Source: Novosphingobium sp. 9
Lineage (GTDB): Bacteria; Pseudomonadota; Alphaproteobacteria; Sphingomonadales; Sphingomonadaceae
Direction: 5' to 3'
DNA length: 64,000 nucleotides
NCBI RefSeq assembly: GCF_025340265.1
Contig: NZ_CP022707.1
Span: 682,501 to 746,500, forward strand
Shown in pieces: positions 1-9,053 of the stretch. The first letter of the stretch is position 1. Every line of letters starts with the position of its first letter. A model generated the notes under the pieces. That model had not been told where the DNA came from. It saw only the letters and a list, made by a program, of their open reading frames with translations, and searched no databases. The translations under genes and the position numbers were made by a program.

Positions 1-120
1 GCTTTGGCCCATCAGGCCGAACCGGTTGTGGTGGCCCTGAGCGTTGCCGGTCTGACAGGCGCAGCGCTCACCACGCTGAGCCTGCTTGTTTCAGGCATCA
101 GAAGCCACAGGGCGGGATAA
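1..120 (+). CDS. C-terminal fragment of an unidentified protein, cut by the window edge
   Basis: Reading from base 1 gives 39 codons and a TAA at 118-120. The start lies outside the window. The fragment has a hydrophobic stretch (PVVVALSVAGLTGAALTTLS) that could be a final membrane segment, followed by a short basic tail. It ends 43 bases before the convergent stop of the CorC-like gene. The family cannot be named from 39 residues. Confidence 0.5.
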   Translation, partial: ALAHQAEPVVVALSVAGLTGAALTTLSLLVSGIRSHRAG

Positions 121-163
121 TCTTGCAGTAATGGGGTTAGCCAGTGGCGCAGGCTGATGGCGA

Positions 164-1495
164 TCAGTCGCCTGCGACAATGGGTTCGGCAGCCTGAGAG
201 GCCATGCTCTCCACCAGCAACTTGTCGATCCTGAGCCCGTCCATATCGACGACCTCAAAGCGCCAATCCTGTTCGGTGAAATGATCGCCCTCGCTGGGCA
301 CCTGCCTGAGAACACCCAGGACAAAGCCGGCAGCCGTGGCATATTCACGATCTTCCGGAAGCGAAAGACCCAGACGGTCAGCCATCGCATCTGCTGCCAT
401 CGCGCCGGAGATGAGCAGCGAGCCATCCTCGCGCTCCACGACCATCGGTGAATCGCCTTCATCCTGATGGCTGACGAACGTACCGGCGATGGCTTCGAGC
501 ACGTCGTTGGGCGTCACCACGCCTTCTAGATGCCCATATTCGTCATGGACCATCGCCATCGGGACTTCCGCCTGCTGCAAGGTGCGCAGGGCGTCGGTGG
601 CATCGAGCTGGTCAGGAATGACCTCGGCCTTCTTCATCATCGCGGAAATATCGACCGCCTGCCCGGCGACAATGGCGGCCAGCACTTCACGAACCTTGAG
701 GATGCCCAGAACGTTGTCGGGAGCATCACGCTCGATCACCGGCAGAAGCGAGTGGGGCGATGCCTCGATGCGGGCACGCAGGTCTTGCTCGGTCGCATCG
801 GCCTCGATGGCATAGAGCTGGTTACGCGGCGTCATCAACTCGCGCACAGGCCGGTCGGCAAGGCGCAGGACGCCCGCCATCATTGCGCGTTCGTCTTCGG
901 CGATGGCGCCCGAGCGGGTGGCTTCGGCAAAGATCATCTGGAGTTCTTCTGCGGTAATCCGTTCCTCGCCGCCCCGGCGTGCGCCGAGCAGCTTGAGGAG
1001 GGCGCCGGAGGAGCGATCGAGCAACCATACGAAGGGCGCCATTACGCGCGACATGATGACCATCGGCCGTGCCGCGATCAGCGCGATCGGTTCTGCCGCG
1101 CGCAGGGCCAGCTGCTTGGGAACCAGTTCACCGATCACCAGGCTGGCGTATGTGGTCACGATGATGACCAGAGTGAAACCCGCTTCACCGGAATAGCGGG
1201 CCGGCACGCCAAGTGCCGCAAGCCGCTCCGCCACGGGCTGGCCCAGGCTCGCCCCGGAATAGGCGCCTGCCACGATACCGATCAGGGTGATCCCGATCTG
1301 CACGGTGGAGAGGAACTTTCCCGGATCCGCCGCCAGCGTGAGCGCGGTCTGCGCCGCACCGCTGCCCTTGTCTGCCGATATCTTCAATCGCGCGGCACGT
1401 GCCGAGACGATGGCCAGTTCGGACATGGAAAACAGACCGTTGAGCAGGATGAGCCCAACGATGATGAGCAGGTCGGTCCAGGGAAAGGGTGTCAC
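164..1495 (-). CDS. Hemolysin/CorC family (CNNM DUF21 + CBS pair) membrane protein
   Basis: A 443-residue inner-membrane protein with the full domain order of the HlyC/CorC (TlyC) family. An N-terminal DUF21 transmembrane domain of about 200 residues opens with a hydrophobic helix (LLIIVGLILLNGLFSMSELA) and contains the typical GELVPKQLAL segment. It is followed by two CBS repeats with a VMTPR-like sequence (ELMTPRNQLYAI) and a C-terminal CorC_HlyC domain. Relatives are linked to magnesium or cobalt efflux; the hemolysin name is historical. It faces the OmpA-like lipoprotein gene divergently across about 200 bases. Substrate is inferred from family only. Confidence 0.9.
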   Translation of the reverse strand: MTPFPWTDLLIIVGLILLNGLFSMSELAIVSARAARLKISADKGSGAAQTALTLAADPGKFLSTVQIGITLIGIVAGAYSGASLGQPVAERLAALGVPARYSGEAGFTLVIIVTTYASLVIGELVPKQLALRAAEPIALIAARPMVIMSRVMAPFVWLLDRSSGALLKLLGARRGGEERITAEELQMIFAEATRSGAIAEDERAMMAGVLRLADRPVRELMTPRNQLYAIEADATEQDLRARIEASPHSLLPVIERDAPDNVLGILKVREVLAAIVAGQAVDISAMMKKAEVIPDQLDATDALRTLQQAEVPMAMVHDEYGHLEGVVTPNDVLEAIAGTFVSHQDEGDSPMVVEREDGSLLISGAMAADAMADRLGLSLPEDREYATAAGFVLGVLRQVPSEGDHFTEQDWRFEVVDMDGLRIDKLLVESMASQAAEPIVAGD

Positions 1496-1702
1496 AGTGC
1501 GTCCAGCGCTAGCAGAGATTTGCGCGAACGCGAAGGGGGCCTGTCATCAGGAGGTGCAAATGGTTGGAGGCGGAACCGGCGAGGGGGCGGGCTCGTTACT
1601 GCCTCACCCCCCAGATCACTATCCATTTGCCATTCATGTTCATCACCGCACATAAACCATGCGAAGAACAAGACGGCATTATTCGAGAGGGAACGACAAA
1701 CC

Positions 1703-2377
1703 ATGAAGACGTCTCGCATTCTCACATCGGTGGCGGCCGTATGTGCGCTGGTGACGGTATCCGCGTGTGTGACCGATCCGAACACCGGCGAGCGCAAGGT
1801 CTCGCGAACGGCCATCGGCGGCGCTGGTGGAGCGGGCCTCGGCTATCTGCTGGGCAGCGTGATCGGCGGCAAGACCGCGCGCATCATGGGCGCAGGGATT
1901 GGCGGCGTGGCCGGGGCTGCGATCGGCTACCAGAAGGACAAGCAAATCCGCGAACTCAAGGAACAGACTGCGGGGTCCGGCGTCAATGTCAGCGATACGG
2001 GGGATGGTATTCTCCTGAATCTGCCGGATGTGACATTCGCGGTCGATTCGACGGCGATCAGCCCCTCGTTCCAGGCGACACTCGATAAAGTTGCCGCCAG
2101 CATGAATCAGTATCCGAACAGTCTGATCGACGTCTACGGACACACGGATTCGACCGGTTCGGATCAGTACAACATGGATCTGTCGCAGCGACGTGCGGAT
2201 TCGGTTGCCAGCTATCTGGCGATGCGCGGTGTGAACCGGAACCGCATCCGTACCGAAGGTCTGGGCGAGCGCTATCCCGTGGCCGATAACAACACGCCTG
2301 AAGGCCGGGCGGCCAATCGCCGCGTGGAAGTGAAGATCACCCCTGTTTCGCAGGACGATACGCGCGGCGCGCACTGA
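1703..2377 (+). CDS. OmpA family outer-membrane lipoprotein with glycine-zipper
   Basis: A 224-residue lipoprotein. The ATG at 1703 is preceded by a GAGAGG sequence and begins a lipoprotein signal peptide ending VTVSAC, so the Cys would be acylated. Then comes a glycine-rich zipper (IGGAGGAGLGYLLGS and similar) and an OmpA-like peptidoglycan-binding domain with DVYGHTDSTGSD and QRRADSVASYL, ending in NRRVEVKI. Such proteins tether the outer membrane to peptidoglycan, as Pal and YiaD do. The frame stays open far upstream, but that extension is antisense to the CorC gene and lacks a signal sequence, so it was not used. A terminator follows at 2403. Confidence 0.92.
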   Translation: MKTSRILTSVAAVCALVTVSACVTDPNTGERKVSRTAIGGAGGAGLGYLLGSVIGGKTARIMGAGIGGVAGAAIGYQKDKQIRELKEQTAGSGVNVSDTGDGILLNLPDVTFAVDSTAISPSFQATLDKVAASMNQYPNSLIDVYGHTDSTGSDQYNMDLSQRRADSVASYLAMRGVNRNRIRTEGLGERYPVADNNTPEGRAANRRVEVKITPVSQDDTRGAH

Positions 2378-2402
2378 GGCGCTCCGGCAGAATGATCAAG
2401 CG

Positions 2403-2430
2403 AAGGGCTGCCCGATGGGGCGGCCCTTTT
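2403..2430 (+). terminator. Intrinsic terminator after the OmpA-like gene
   Basis: Eleven-pair stem (2403-2413 with 2418-2428, one G-U pair) with a four-base loop, running into TTTT at 2427-2430. It lies 26 bases after the stop codon of the lipoprotein gene and before nadC. Confidence 0.75.
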
Positions 2431-2506
2431 CGTATGGCGCGCATTTCTGTTCCATCCCGTCAGGAGCGTCTCGACTTTGCCGGGCCGAGAAGGAATAGAA
2501 GAGCGC

Positions 2507-3385
2507 ATGACCACCGATACGCTGCACACCACGCTCGACATTCCCGGTTTCGATCTGGAGGCCTTCGTCGCGTCCACGCTGGAGGAGGACCTTGGCGTTG
2601 GCCTTGCCGGGGGAGGGCGCGACGTGACAGCGCTCAGTGTCATCGGAGCGGATGACCGGTTTTCCGGCGTCATGGAATCGCGTGACGCTGTCGTCGTGGC
2701 GGGGCTACCCATTGCCGCAGCATTTTTTCGCCACCTTGACCCGGCGATGGACATCGAAATCCTTGTCGAGGAAGGTGCTGTGGTGGAACCCGGCACGGCC
2801 TTGATGCGCCTCTCCGGCCTTGCTCGCGCCATGCTGACGGCGGAGCGCAGCGCGTTGAATACGGTGCAGCACCTGACCGGTATCGCGACGATGACCCGGA
2901 TTTATGTCGAGGCGATGGAAGGCCATGCCACGCTGCTCGACACCCGAAAGACCATCCCTGGCCTGCGCCATCTCGAAAAGTATGCCACTCGCACCGGCGG
3001 GGCGCGCAATCACCGCATGGGGCTTTGGGACGCGGCGATGATCAAGGACAATCACGTCCTTGTCGCGGGCAGCGTTGAAGAGGCCGTGCGCCGTGCGCGC
3101 GAGGCTGGCGTGCCGCAGATCATCTGCGAGGTGGATCGTCTCGACCAGATCGAGCCGGCGCTGGCCGCAGGCGCACATCATCTGCTGCTGGACAACATGG
3201 GCCCGGAAACGCTGCGCGCAGCCGTGGGAATAGTTGCCGGGCGCGTGCCGACCGAAGCATCGGGCGGGGTCAATCTTTCCACCATCGGCGCGATCGCGGC
3301 GAGCGGTGTCACCTATGTCTCGGTCGGGCGTCTCACCCAGAGTGCTCCGGCGGCCGACATAGGCCTGGACTTCACGCCGCTGTGA
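2507..3385 (+). CDS. nadC: Nicotinate-nucleotide pyrophosphorylase (quinolinate phosphoribosyltransferase)
   Basis: A 292-residue enzyme that makes nicotinate mononucleotide from quinolinate and PRPP in de novo NAD synthesis. Family signatures are all present: DTRKTIPGLRHLEKYAT near residue 146, GGARNHRMGLWDAAMIKDNH, the CEVD segment, LLLDNM, and EASGGVNLSTI near the end. ATG 2507 follows a purine-rich AGAAGAG and gives the usual family length; a TTG 30 bases upstream is in frame but less likely. The last codon overlaps the GTG of the RNase T2 gene (GTGA), so the two are probably translationally coupled. Confidence 0.95.
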   Translation: MTTDTLHTTLDIPGFDLEAFVASTLEEDLGVGLAGGGRDVTALSVIGADDRFSGVMESRDAVVVAGLPIAAAFFRHLDPAMDIEILVEEGAVVEPGTALMRLSGLARAMLTAERSALNTVQHLTGIATMTRIYVEAMEGHATLLDTRKTIPGLRHLEKYATRTGGARNHRMGLWDAAMIKDNHVLVAGSVEEAVRRAREAGVPQIICEVDRLDQIEPALAAGAHHLLLDNMGPETLRAAVGIVAGRVPTEASGGVNLSTIGAIAASGVTYVSVGRLTQSAPAADIGLDFTPL

Positions 3386-4086
3386 GACTCGCCGCCGCCG
3401 CTCTTGTCGCGGCGGCTGCCGCGATTTCGCCGTTGCCGGTGTTTGCGCAGGCTTACCAGTGTCGTGTCCCTGCGACGATCCCGACGCCGCGCCCGGTAAC
3501 GCCTGACGGGCCTGTACGCCGGGGCGTCGCGGTGGGCTACACGCTGGCGGCCAGCTGGTCGCCGGAATATTGCCATTTCGCGCACGACAAGGGCTCGATG
3601 CAGTGTTCCGGCCGACAGGGCCGGTTCGGCTTCGTCCTGCACGGGCTGTGGCCGGAAGGCGGGGCAGGCGGTGATCCGCAGTGGTGCGGGGCAACTCCTC
3701 CCTCGGTGCAGGCATTGCGCGGCGCCTTGTGCATGACACCATCGCCCTCGCTGCTGGCGCATGAGTGGACCAAGCATGGCAGTTGTATGGCCCGAAGCCC
3801 TGAGGGCTATTTCAGGGTCAGCGGCATTCTGTGGCGTTCGCTGCACTGGCCGGATGCAGACTTCCTTTCGCGAAAGCGCGGGCTCGTCGCCGGGGACTTG
3901 CGCGATGCCTTCGTGGCCGAGAATCCGGGCTGGCGCCGCGATGCCGTGGGGGTCGTCGCCAATCGTAGCGGATGGCTGCGCGAAGTGCAGCTCTGCACCG
4001 ACCGGCATTTTCGTCCCGCCCGGTGCGATGCGCGGCGTTTCGGTGCGGCAGACGGGGCGCCGCTGAAAATCTGGCGCGGGCTTTAG
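3382..4086 (+). CDS. Ribonuclease T2 family secreted endoribonuclease
   Basis: A 234-residue protein with a signal peptide (alanine-rich core ending VFAQA) and both RNase T2 catalytic motifs. CAS1 is FVLHGLWPE with His near residue 87; CAS2 is HEWTKHGSC with Glu near 128 and His near 132. Several cysteines fit the disulphide-rich periplasmic fold. Relatives cleave single-stranded RNA in the periplasm through 2',3'-cyclic phosphate intermediates. The GTG start overlaps the nadC stop by four bases. The pairing with nadC could serve nucleotide scavenging, but that is only inference. It converges on tadA across 49 bases that carry a dispersed repeat. Confidence 0.93.
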   Translation: MRLAAAALVAAAAAISPLPVFAQAYQCRVPATIPTPRPVTPDGPVRRGVAVGYTLAASWSPEYCHFAHDKGSMQCSGRQGRFGFVLHGLWPEGGAGGDPQWCGATPPSVQALRGALCMTPSPSLLAHEWTKHGSCMARSPEGYFRVSGILWRSLHWPDADFLSRKRGLVAGDLRDAFVAENPGWRRDAVGVVANRSGWLREVQLCTDRHFRPARCDARRFGAADGAPLKIWRGL

Positions 4087-4133
4087 AGCAGATTTCGAGC
4101 CGTCAGGCGTTTCACCTGATTAGAAAATGCTTC
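4083..4133. repeat. Dispersed palindromic repeat, copy 1
   Basis: Imperfect palindrome between the RNase T2 and tadA stop codons. Its right arm, CACCTGATTAGAAAATGCT (4113-4131), is identical to 24112-24130. In both copies the repeat ends five bases before the stop codon of a minus-strand gene, so it would be the first structure in that gene's 3' untranslated RNA. The left arm here is more diverged than in copy 2. Confidence 0.7.
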
Positions 4134-4135
4134 TG

Positions 4136-4591
4136 TCAGCGTCGCGCGGCGAAGAAGGCTTTCAGCAGTGTCGAAGCTTCGGCGGCGGCGATGCCGGAGT
4201 AGACATCTGGGCGATGCAGGCATTGCGGATGCTCGAACACCCGCGCGCCATGTTCCACCGCGCCGCCCTTGGGATCGGAGGCGCCATAATAGACGCGGGC
4301 GATCCGGGCATGGGCGATCGCGCCTGCGCACATGGCGCAAGGCTCCAGCGTCACCCATAGCTCGCAGCCTTCGAGTCGCTCGTTACCCAAGGCAAGAGCG
4401 GCGGCCCGAATCGCCTCGATCTCCGCATGGCTGGTAGGGTCGTGGCGTTCACGCGGCGCATTGCGTCCACAGGCGATCACCTGGCCGTGCTTGACGATCA
4501 CTGCGCCGATGGGCACTTCGCCCGCTTCTGCGGCCTTGTGTGCCTGTTCCAGGGCTTTCAGCATCGGTTCGGGGATCGGCCAGCGGGTCAT
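4136..4591 (-). CDS. tadA: tRNA-specific adenosine deaminase
   Basis: A 151-residue deaminase that converts A34 to inosine in tRNA-Arg(ACG), allowing wobble decoding. The zinc-binding core is intact: TSHAEIEAIR supplies the His and the proton-shuttling Glu, and LEPCAMCAGA supplies the two Cys ligands (PCxxC). The start is placed at the ATG giving MTRWPIPEP; an upstream in-frame ATG adds 12 residues not usual for the family. It diverges from rpmB across 114 bases. A dispersed palindromic repeat abuts its stop. Confidence 0.92.
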   Translation of the reverse strand: MTRWPIPEPMLKALEQAHKAAEAGEVPIGAVIVKHGQVIACGRNAPRERHDPTSHAEIEAIRAAALALGNERLEGCELWVTLEPCAMCAGAIAHARIARVYYGASDPKGGAVEHGARVFEHPQCLHRPDVYSGIAAAEASTLLKAFFAARR

Positions 4592-4705
4592 TGCCCTATC
4601 GCTAGCGCGTGGAATTCCTGTGCGCAACTTGACCTCGCCCTATAGAATCGCTAATGGCGCGCCTTCCCGTGTAACGGCACAGAACATTTTCGAGCGAGAA
4701 ACAGC

Positions 4706-4993
4706 ATGTCCCGCATTTGCGAACTGACCGGCAAGGGCCGTCAGGTTGGCTGCAACGTCAGCCACGCCAACAACAAGACGAAGCGCGTCTACCTGCCCAA
4801 CCTCCAGAACGTCACGCTGATGTCGGAGACTCTGGACCGCAGCTTCAAGTTCCGCGTTTCGACCCACGGTCTGCGTTCGGTCGAGCACAACGGCGGTCTC
4901 GACAACTGGCTGCTGAAGACCTCGGATGCCAAGCTTTCGCCGCGCGCCGTCAAGGTGAAGCGCGAGCTGAAGAAGCAGGCGGTCGCCGCCTGA
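4706..4993 (+). CDS. rpmB: 50S ribosomal protein L28
   Basis: A 95-residue basic ribosomal protein with the L28 opening [27 protein letters not shown] and a lysine-rich tail, as in alphaproteobacteria. It stands alone and is closed by a long terminator. Upstream, TTGACC at 4629 with a 17-base spacer to TAATGG is a weak promoter candidate. Confidence 0.97.
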   Translation: MSRICELTGKGRQVGCNVSHANNKTKRVYLPNLQNVTLMSETLDRSFKFRVSTHGLRSVEHNGGLDNWLLKTSDAKLSPRAVKVKRELKKQAVAA

Positions 4994-5048
4994 TTTTCCT
5001 CCCTGTGATGCTCTGACCACGGAGCACGCAGCTGGAAGGCAGGTTTAC

Positions 5049-5083
5049 GAAAGGGCGCGCAGGGCAATCCTGCGCGCCCTTTC
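5049..5083. terminator. Strong terminator hairpin after rpmB
   Basis: A 15-pair perfect stem (5049-5063 with 5069-5083) with a five-base loop, GC-rich inside and A/T at the ends. It sits 55 bases after the rpmB stop and 75 bases beyond the convergent M23 gene, and could serve either strand. Confidence 0.8.
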
Positions 5084-5158
5084 GTGTGTCTGCGCTAGAT
5101 CGCCTCATTCAAACGCCTCATTCAGACGGTCTGTTCGGGAAGCGGCTGAAAGCGGCCT

Positions 5159-6040
5159 TTATTTCATTGGCCCGGTGAACAGGATCGGATCGACCCGAGA
5201 TCCCTGCCACATCAGGCTCCAGTGCAGGTGCGGGCCGGTGGCGCGGCCGGTCATGCCGATCAGGCCGATGACCTGCCCCTGCTTCACATGGTCGCCCTGA
5301 TGGACGAGAATCTGCGAGCAGTGCAGGAACGCGCTGTTCAGCCCCATCCCGTGGTCGATCATCAGCAGGTTGCCCTCCAGCGTGAAGGGCTTGTCTGCTG
5401 CCAGAATTACCACGCCATCTGCAGGGGCGACAAACGGCGTACCGCTGCGGCCTGTCGCGATGTCGAGGCCGGAATGATAGGCGCCCGGCTCGCCGCGATA
5501 GATGCGCTGGGAGCCGAACTGGCCGGAAATGCGCCCCTGCGCGGGCCAGATGAATTTCTGGCGCCAGCCTTGCGCGTCGGTCCGCATGGCGCGGGCGGCG
5601 TGGATGCGGTCCAGTTCCGGCTGACGCAAGGCCATGAAGGCCGAACTGGGGCCGCCCGTGCCTCGCGCGATATTGATGTTTTCGATGTGCCAGGCGCGCG
5701 GGGAGACGGTGATCTGCTGGGTGACGCTGCGGCCATCGGCCAGCGTTGCGACGAGCGTGGCGCTGGGCCCCGCATCCCGGTCGAACGCGGCAAACCAGTC
5801 GCCATCGGGCGCGATCGGAATGGGCGTGCCGTCGAAGGTCAGCGTGCGGGTGCCCTGCGGCACCGTGCCGCGAACCCAGCCGCCCTGCGTCAACTCGCCC
5901 TTGTAGCGGATCATGCCGATGGCACGGCCCGATTGCAGGCTGTCGTCCGGGCGCTGAGCCGGAAGCAGCGAGGCAGGCGCCGCCCCGACCAGCAAGGCTG
6001 CTGCTGCGCCGAGCAATCCGGCTTGCGTCAGAACCCTCAC
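5159..6040 (-). CDS. M23 family peptidoglycan DD-metallopeptidase
   Basis: A 293-residue exported zinc peptidase. The GTG at 6040 overlaps the DUF2093 stop (GTGA) and starts a signal peptide (TQAGLLGAAAALLVGAAPAS). The C-terminal third is a LytM/M23 domain with YHSGLDIA (His and Asp ligands), DHGMGLNSAFLH, and GPHLHW, so the zinc site looks complete and the enzyme should cut peptide cross-links or act in envelope remodelling. The middle region is beta-rich. In-frame codons further upstream lie wholly within DUF2093 and give no signal peptide. It is last in the xseA-DUF2093-M23 unit. Confidence 0.88.
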   Translation of the reverse strand: MRVLTQAGLLGAAAALLVGAAPASLLPAQRPDDSLQSGRAIGMIRYKGELTQGGWVRGTVPQGTRTLTFDGTPIPIAPDGDWFAAFDRDAGPSATLVATLADGRSVTQQITVSPRAWHIENINIARGTGGPSSAFMALRQPELDRIHAARAMRTDAQGWRQKFIWPAQGRISGQFGSQRIYRGEPGAYHSGLDIATGRSGTPFVAPADGVVILAADKPFTLEGNLLMIDHGMGLNSAFLHCSQILVHQGDHVKQGQVIGLIGMTGRATGPHLHWSLMWQGSRVDPILFTGPMK

Positions 6041-6240
6041 GCCGGGGAGAGCATCCGGCGCGTCGCGATCTCGGGCGAAGCGTAGGCTTCCTGCCGTTCC
6101 GCACTCCAGTAGCGCAGCTCTTCCAGCGGGATTTTCTCCGCCGTTACCGCGCACTCGACATAGGAGCCCGCGCGCAGGACGCGGAAGCTGCCGGGGCCGT
6201 ACTGGAGCATGGCGGGGCGATCTGCGGATGACATCAACAT
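6037..6240 (-). CDS. DUF2093 domain protein
   Basis: A 67-residue protein matching the alphaproteobacterial DUF2093 family, with YGPGSFRVLRAGSYVECAVT and IPLEELRYWSAERQEAYASP. Function is unknown. It lies 27 bases after xseA and overlaps the M23 peptidase start by four bases, so all three are probably one transcript. The conserved single Cys and aromatic residues suggest a small folded domain, without known activity. Confidence 0.82.
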   Translation of the reverse strand: MLMSSADRPAMLQYGPGSFRVLRAGSYVECAVTAEKIPLEELRYWSAERQEAYASPEIATRRMLSPA

Positions 6241-6267
6241 GGAAATAATCCTAGCAGAGCGCAGCCA

Positions 6268-7755
6268 TCAAAACAAATCTCCCTGCCGTGCTGATGGGCT
6301 GGCCGGTCGTGCCGGACGCGGTGCCTTGGGGGGCGTGGAAGAGGGCGGCGCGGAAACAGCGCCGTTCACCTGTACCGCAAGGTCGCCGTCGCGGAATTTC
6401 AGGACCAGAGCCGCTTCCTGTCCGGCCGATGCGGCGCTGGTCAGTGTCTGGCCTTGGGCTCCCACCACACGGGCGAAACCACGCTCCAGCGGCTTGTCCG
6501 GATTCAGCTGCGGCAGCACGCGGGCGAGTTGGGCGAGGTCGCCCTGCGCGCGCGCCATCCGGCGTTCGAGCAGGCGCGGTTCCAGGCCGGTGCGGGTCAG
6601 GCGCTCGGCGCTGGTCTGCACGCGGTGGCGCAGCAGCGGCAGTGAGAGCCGTGCCGTCACCTGCCCCATACGTTCGCGCTTGATCGCCGCCTGATCGCGC
6701 AAAGCTCGCCGCAGGCGTTCGGCCAGATCGTCGAGTCCCTGCTGGCGCTGGGCCAGAATCGCCTCGGGCTTGGGCAGGCGCTGGACACGCGCCTCCAGCC
6801 GTTCGCGTCCCAGCACGACCGGGCGACCGGCGCTGCGGCGCATGCGATAGCCCATCTCGTCGAGCGTCGCGGCGAGTTCGGCGCGGACCGGCACCGCGAT
6901 CTCGGCAGCGGCGGTCGGCGTCGGTGCGCGGCGGTCGGCGGCGTAGTCGCAAAGGGTGGTGTCGGTCTCGTGGCCGACGGCGGAGATCACCGGAATGCGC
7001 GATTCGGCCACCGCGCGCACGACGATTTCCTCGTTGAAGCCCCACAGGTCCTCGATCGAGCCGCCGCCGCGCGCGACGATCACCAGATCGGGACGCGGCA
7101 CCGGGCCATGTTCCGGCATCTCGGAGAAGCCGCGCACAGCGCGGGCGACCTGTTCGGCCGAACCTTCGCCCTGCACCAGCACTGGCCAGACGAGGACGTG
7201 GCTGGGGAAGCGGTCCGCCAGCCGGTGGAGAATATCCCGGATCACCGCGCCGGTGGGCGAGGTGACGACGCCGATGGTGCGCGGCAGGAACGGCAGGGCG
7301 CGCTTGCGTTCGGGGGCGAACAGCCCTTCTGCCGCCAGCCGAGCACGCAGCTTTTCGAGCAGAGCCAGCAGCGCGCCTTCGCCGGCGATTTCCATCGTCT
7401 CGATGACGATCTGGTACTTCGAGCGGCCCGGATAGGTGGTCAGCTTGCCGGTGGCTATCACTTCCACGCCGTCTTCGGGGCGGAAGGCGAGGCGCTGGGC
7501 ACCGCCGCGCCACATCACGCCGTCGATCACCGCCTTGTCGTCCTTGAGCGCGCAGTAGAGGTGGCCCGAGGCCGCGCGCTTGACGCCGGAAAGCTCGCCG
7601 CGCAGGCGCACGAAGCCGAAGCGGTCCTCGACTGTGCGCTTGAGGATCGCGGAAATCTCGCTGATCGAGAGCGGCGCGGCGTTGTCGCCTGCGTCCTGCT
7701 TCGCTACCAGCCCTCCCGAACGACCATCTTCATATTCGTCATCGTCGAAAGGCAC
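6268..7755 (-). CDS. xseA: Exodeoxyribonuclease VII large subunit
   Basis: A 495-residue subunit of the single-strand-specific exonuclease VII. It has an N-terminal OB-fold ([20 protein letters not shown], then [19 protein letters not shown]), the catalytic domain with [17 protein letters not shown] and [16 protein letters not shown], and a coiled-coil C-terminal half. The final 30 or so residues are rich in Pro and Ala. Its ATG lies only five bases from the divergent purD ATG, so each promoter must sit inside the other gene. xseB is not nearby. Confidence 0.95.
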   Translation of the reverse strand: MPFDDDEYEDGRSGGLVAKQDAGDNAAPLSISEISAILKRTVEDRFGFVRLRGELSGVKRAASGHLYCALKDDKAVIDGVMWRGGAQRLAFRPEDGVEVIATGKLTTYPGRSKYQIVIETMEIAGEGALLALLEKLRARLAAEGLFAPERKRALPFLPRTIGVVTSPTGAVIRDILHRLADRFPSHVLVWPVLVQGEGSAEQVARAVRGFSEMPEHGPVPRPDLVIVARGGGSIEDLWGFNEEIVVRAVAESRIPVISAVGHETDTTLCDYAADRRAPTPTAAAEIAVPVRAELAATLDEMGYRMRRSAGRPVVLGRERLEARVQRLPKPEAILAQRQQGLDDLAERLRRALRDQAAIKRERMGQVTARLSLPLLRHRVQTSAERLTRTGLEPRLLERRMARAQGDLAQLARVLPQLNPDKPLERGFARVVGAQGQTLTSAASAGQEAALVLKFRDGDLAVQVNGAVSAPPSSTPPKAPRPARPASPSARQGDLF

Positions 7756-7760
7756 AGCGC

Positions 7761-9047
7761 ATGAACATCCTTCTTCTGGGCTCGGGCGGCCGCGAACATG
7801 CGCTGGCCTGGAAGCTGGCGCAATCCCCGGCCTGCGACACCCTGTGGGCAGCGCCCGGAAATCCCGGCATTTCCGAGGTTGCGACCTGCATCGCGCTGGA
7901 TGCGACCGACCACGCCGCCGTGATCGCCTTCTGCGAAGCGAACGTCGTCGGCCTCGTCGTGATCGGCCCGGAAGCGCCGCTGGTCGATGGCTTGGCCGAT
8001 TCGCTGCGGGCCGAGGGTTTTGCCGTGTTCGGGCCGGGCAAGGCAGCGGCGCAGCTGGAAGGCTCCAAGGGCTTCACCAAGGACCTGTGCGAGCGCGCAG
8101 GCATTCCCACCGCCGGTTACGTGCGCGTGACCGATGAAGCGGCGGCCCGCGCGGCGCTGGCGCAGTTCGGCGCGCCGGTGGTCATCAAGGCCGATGGTCT
8201 GGCGGCGGGCAAGGGCGTGACCGTGGCGATGACCATGGCCGAGGCCGAGGCTGCGGTGGCGGACATCTTCGCCGGGCGCTTCGGCGAAGCCGGTGCCGAA
8301 GCCGTGATCGAGGAGTTCATGGAAGGCGAGGAGGCCAGCTTCTTCGCGCTGACCGATGGCTCCACCATCGTCCCCTTCGCCTCGGCGCAGGATCACAAGC
8401 GCGTGGGCGAGGGCGATACCGGCCCCAACACCGGCGGCATGGGCGCCTACAGCCCGGCCCCGGTGCTGACCCCGGCGCTGGAAGTCGAAGTGCTCGAACG
8501 CATCATCGCGCCGACCGTGCGCCAGCTTGAGGACGATGGCACGCCCTATTCCGGCGTGCTGTTCCTGGGCGTGATGCTGACCCGCGAAGGCCCCAAGCTG
8601 ATCGAGTACAACTGCCGCTTCGGGGATCCCGAGTGCCAGGTGATGATGCTGCGCCTCGAATCGGATCTGGTCGAGCTGCTCCATGCCTGCGCCGAGAACC
8701 GTCTTGCCGCGATCGAGGCGCCGAAGTTCAGCCAGGACACCGCGCTGACAGTGGTGATGGCGGCGAAGGGCTATCCCGATACGCCCGAGAAGGGCGGCGC
8801 GATTGGCGGTCTTGCCGAGGCTGAGGCGGATGGTGCGAAGGTATTCCACGCAGGCACCGCGCTGAAGGACGGCGCTCTGGTCGCCAGCGGTGGTCGCGTG
8901 CTCAACGTCACGGCGCGCGGCGGCTCGGTGCGCGAGGCGCAGGCGCGTGCCTATGCCGCGCTCGACAGGATCGATTTTCCCACCGGCTTCTGCCGCCGCG
9001 ATATCGGTTGGCGGGAGGTTGCCCGCGAAACCAGCAAGGAAAGCTGA
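7761..9047 (+). CDS. purD: Phosphoribosylamine-glycine ligase (GARS)
   Basis: A 428-residue ATP-grasp enzyme for the second step of purine synthesis, joining phosphoribosylamine to glycine. It has [19 protein letters not shown] at the N terminus, [11 protein letters not shown] for ATP binding, [17 protein letters not shown] and [11 protein letters not shown], all standard. Length matches the family. It is divergent from xseA with almost no spacer and is followed after six bases by a small membrane-anchored protein, probably on the same mRNA. Confidence 0.96.
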   Translation: MNILLLGSGGREHALAWKLAQSPACDTLWAAPGNPGISEVATCIALDATDHAAVIAFCEANVVGLVVIGPEAPLVDGLADSLRAEGFAVFGPGKAAAQLEGSKGFTKDLCERAGIPTAGYVRVTDEAAARAALAQFGAPVVIKADGLAAGKGVTVAMTMAEAEAAVADIFAGRFGEAGAEAVIEEFMEGEEASFFALTDGSTIVPFASAQDHKRVGEGDTGPNTGGMGAYSPAPVLTPALEVEVLERIIAPTVRQLEDDGTPYSGVLFLGVMLTREGPKLIEYNCRFGDPECQVMMLRLESDLVELLHACAENRLAAIEAPKFSQDTALTVVMAAKGYPDTPEKGGAIGGLAEAEADGAKVFHAGTALKDGALVASGGRVLNVTARGGSVREAQARAYAALDRIDFPTGFCRRDIGWREVARETSKES

Positions 9048-9053
9048 TCCATC

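Noticed and set aside
530..1702. Long in-frame extension upstream of the OmpA-like gene
   Set aside because: It is antisense to the CorC-like gene, has no domain content, and would bury the lipoprotein signal peptide that starts at 1703.
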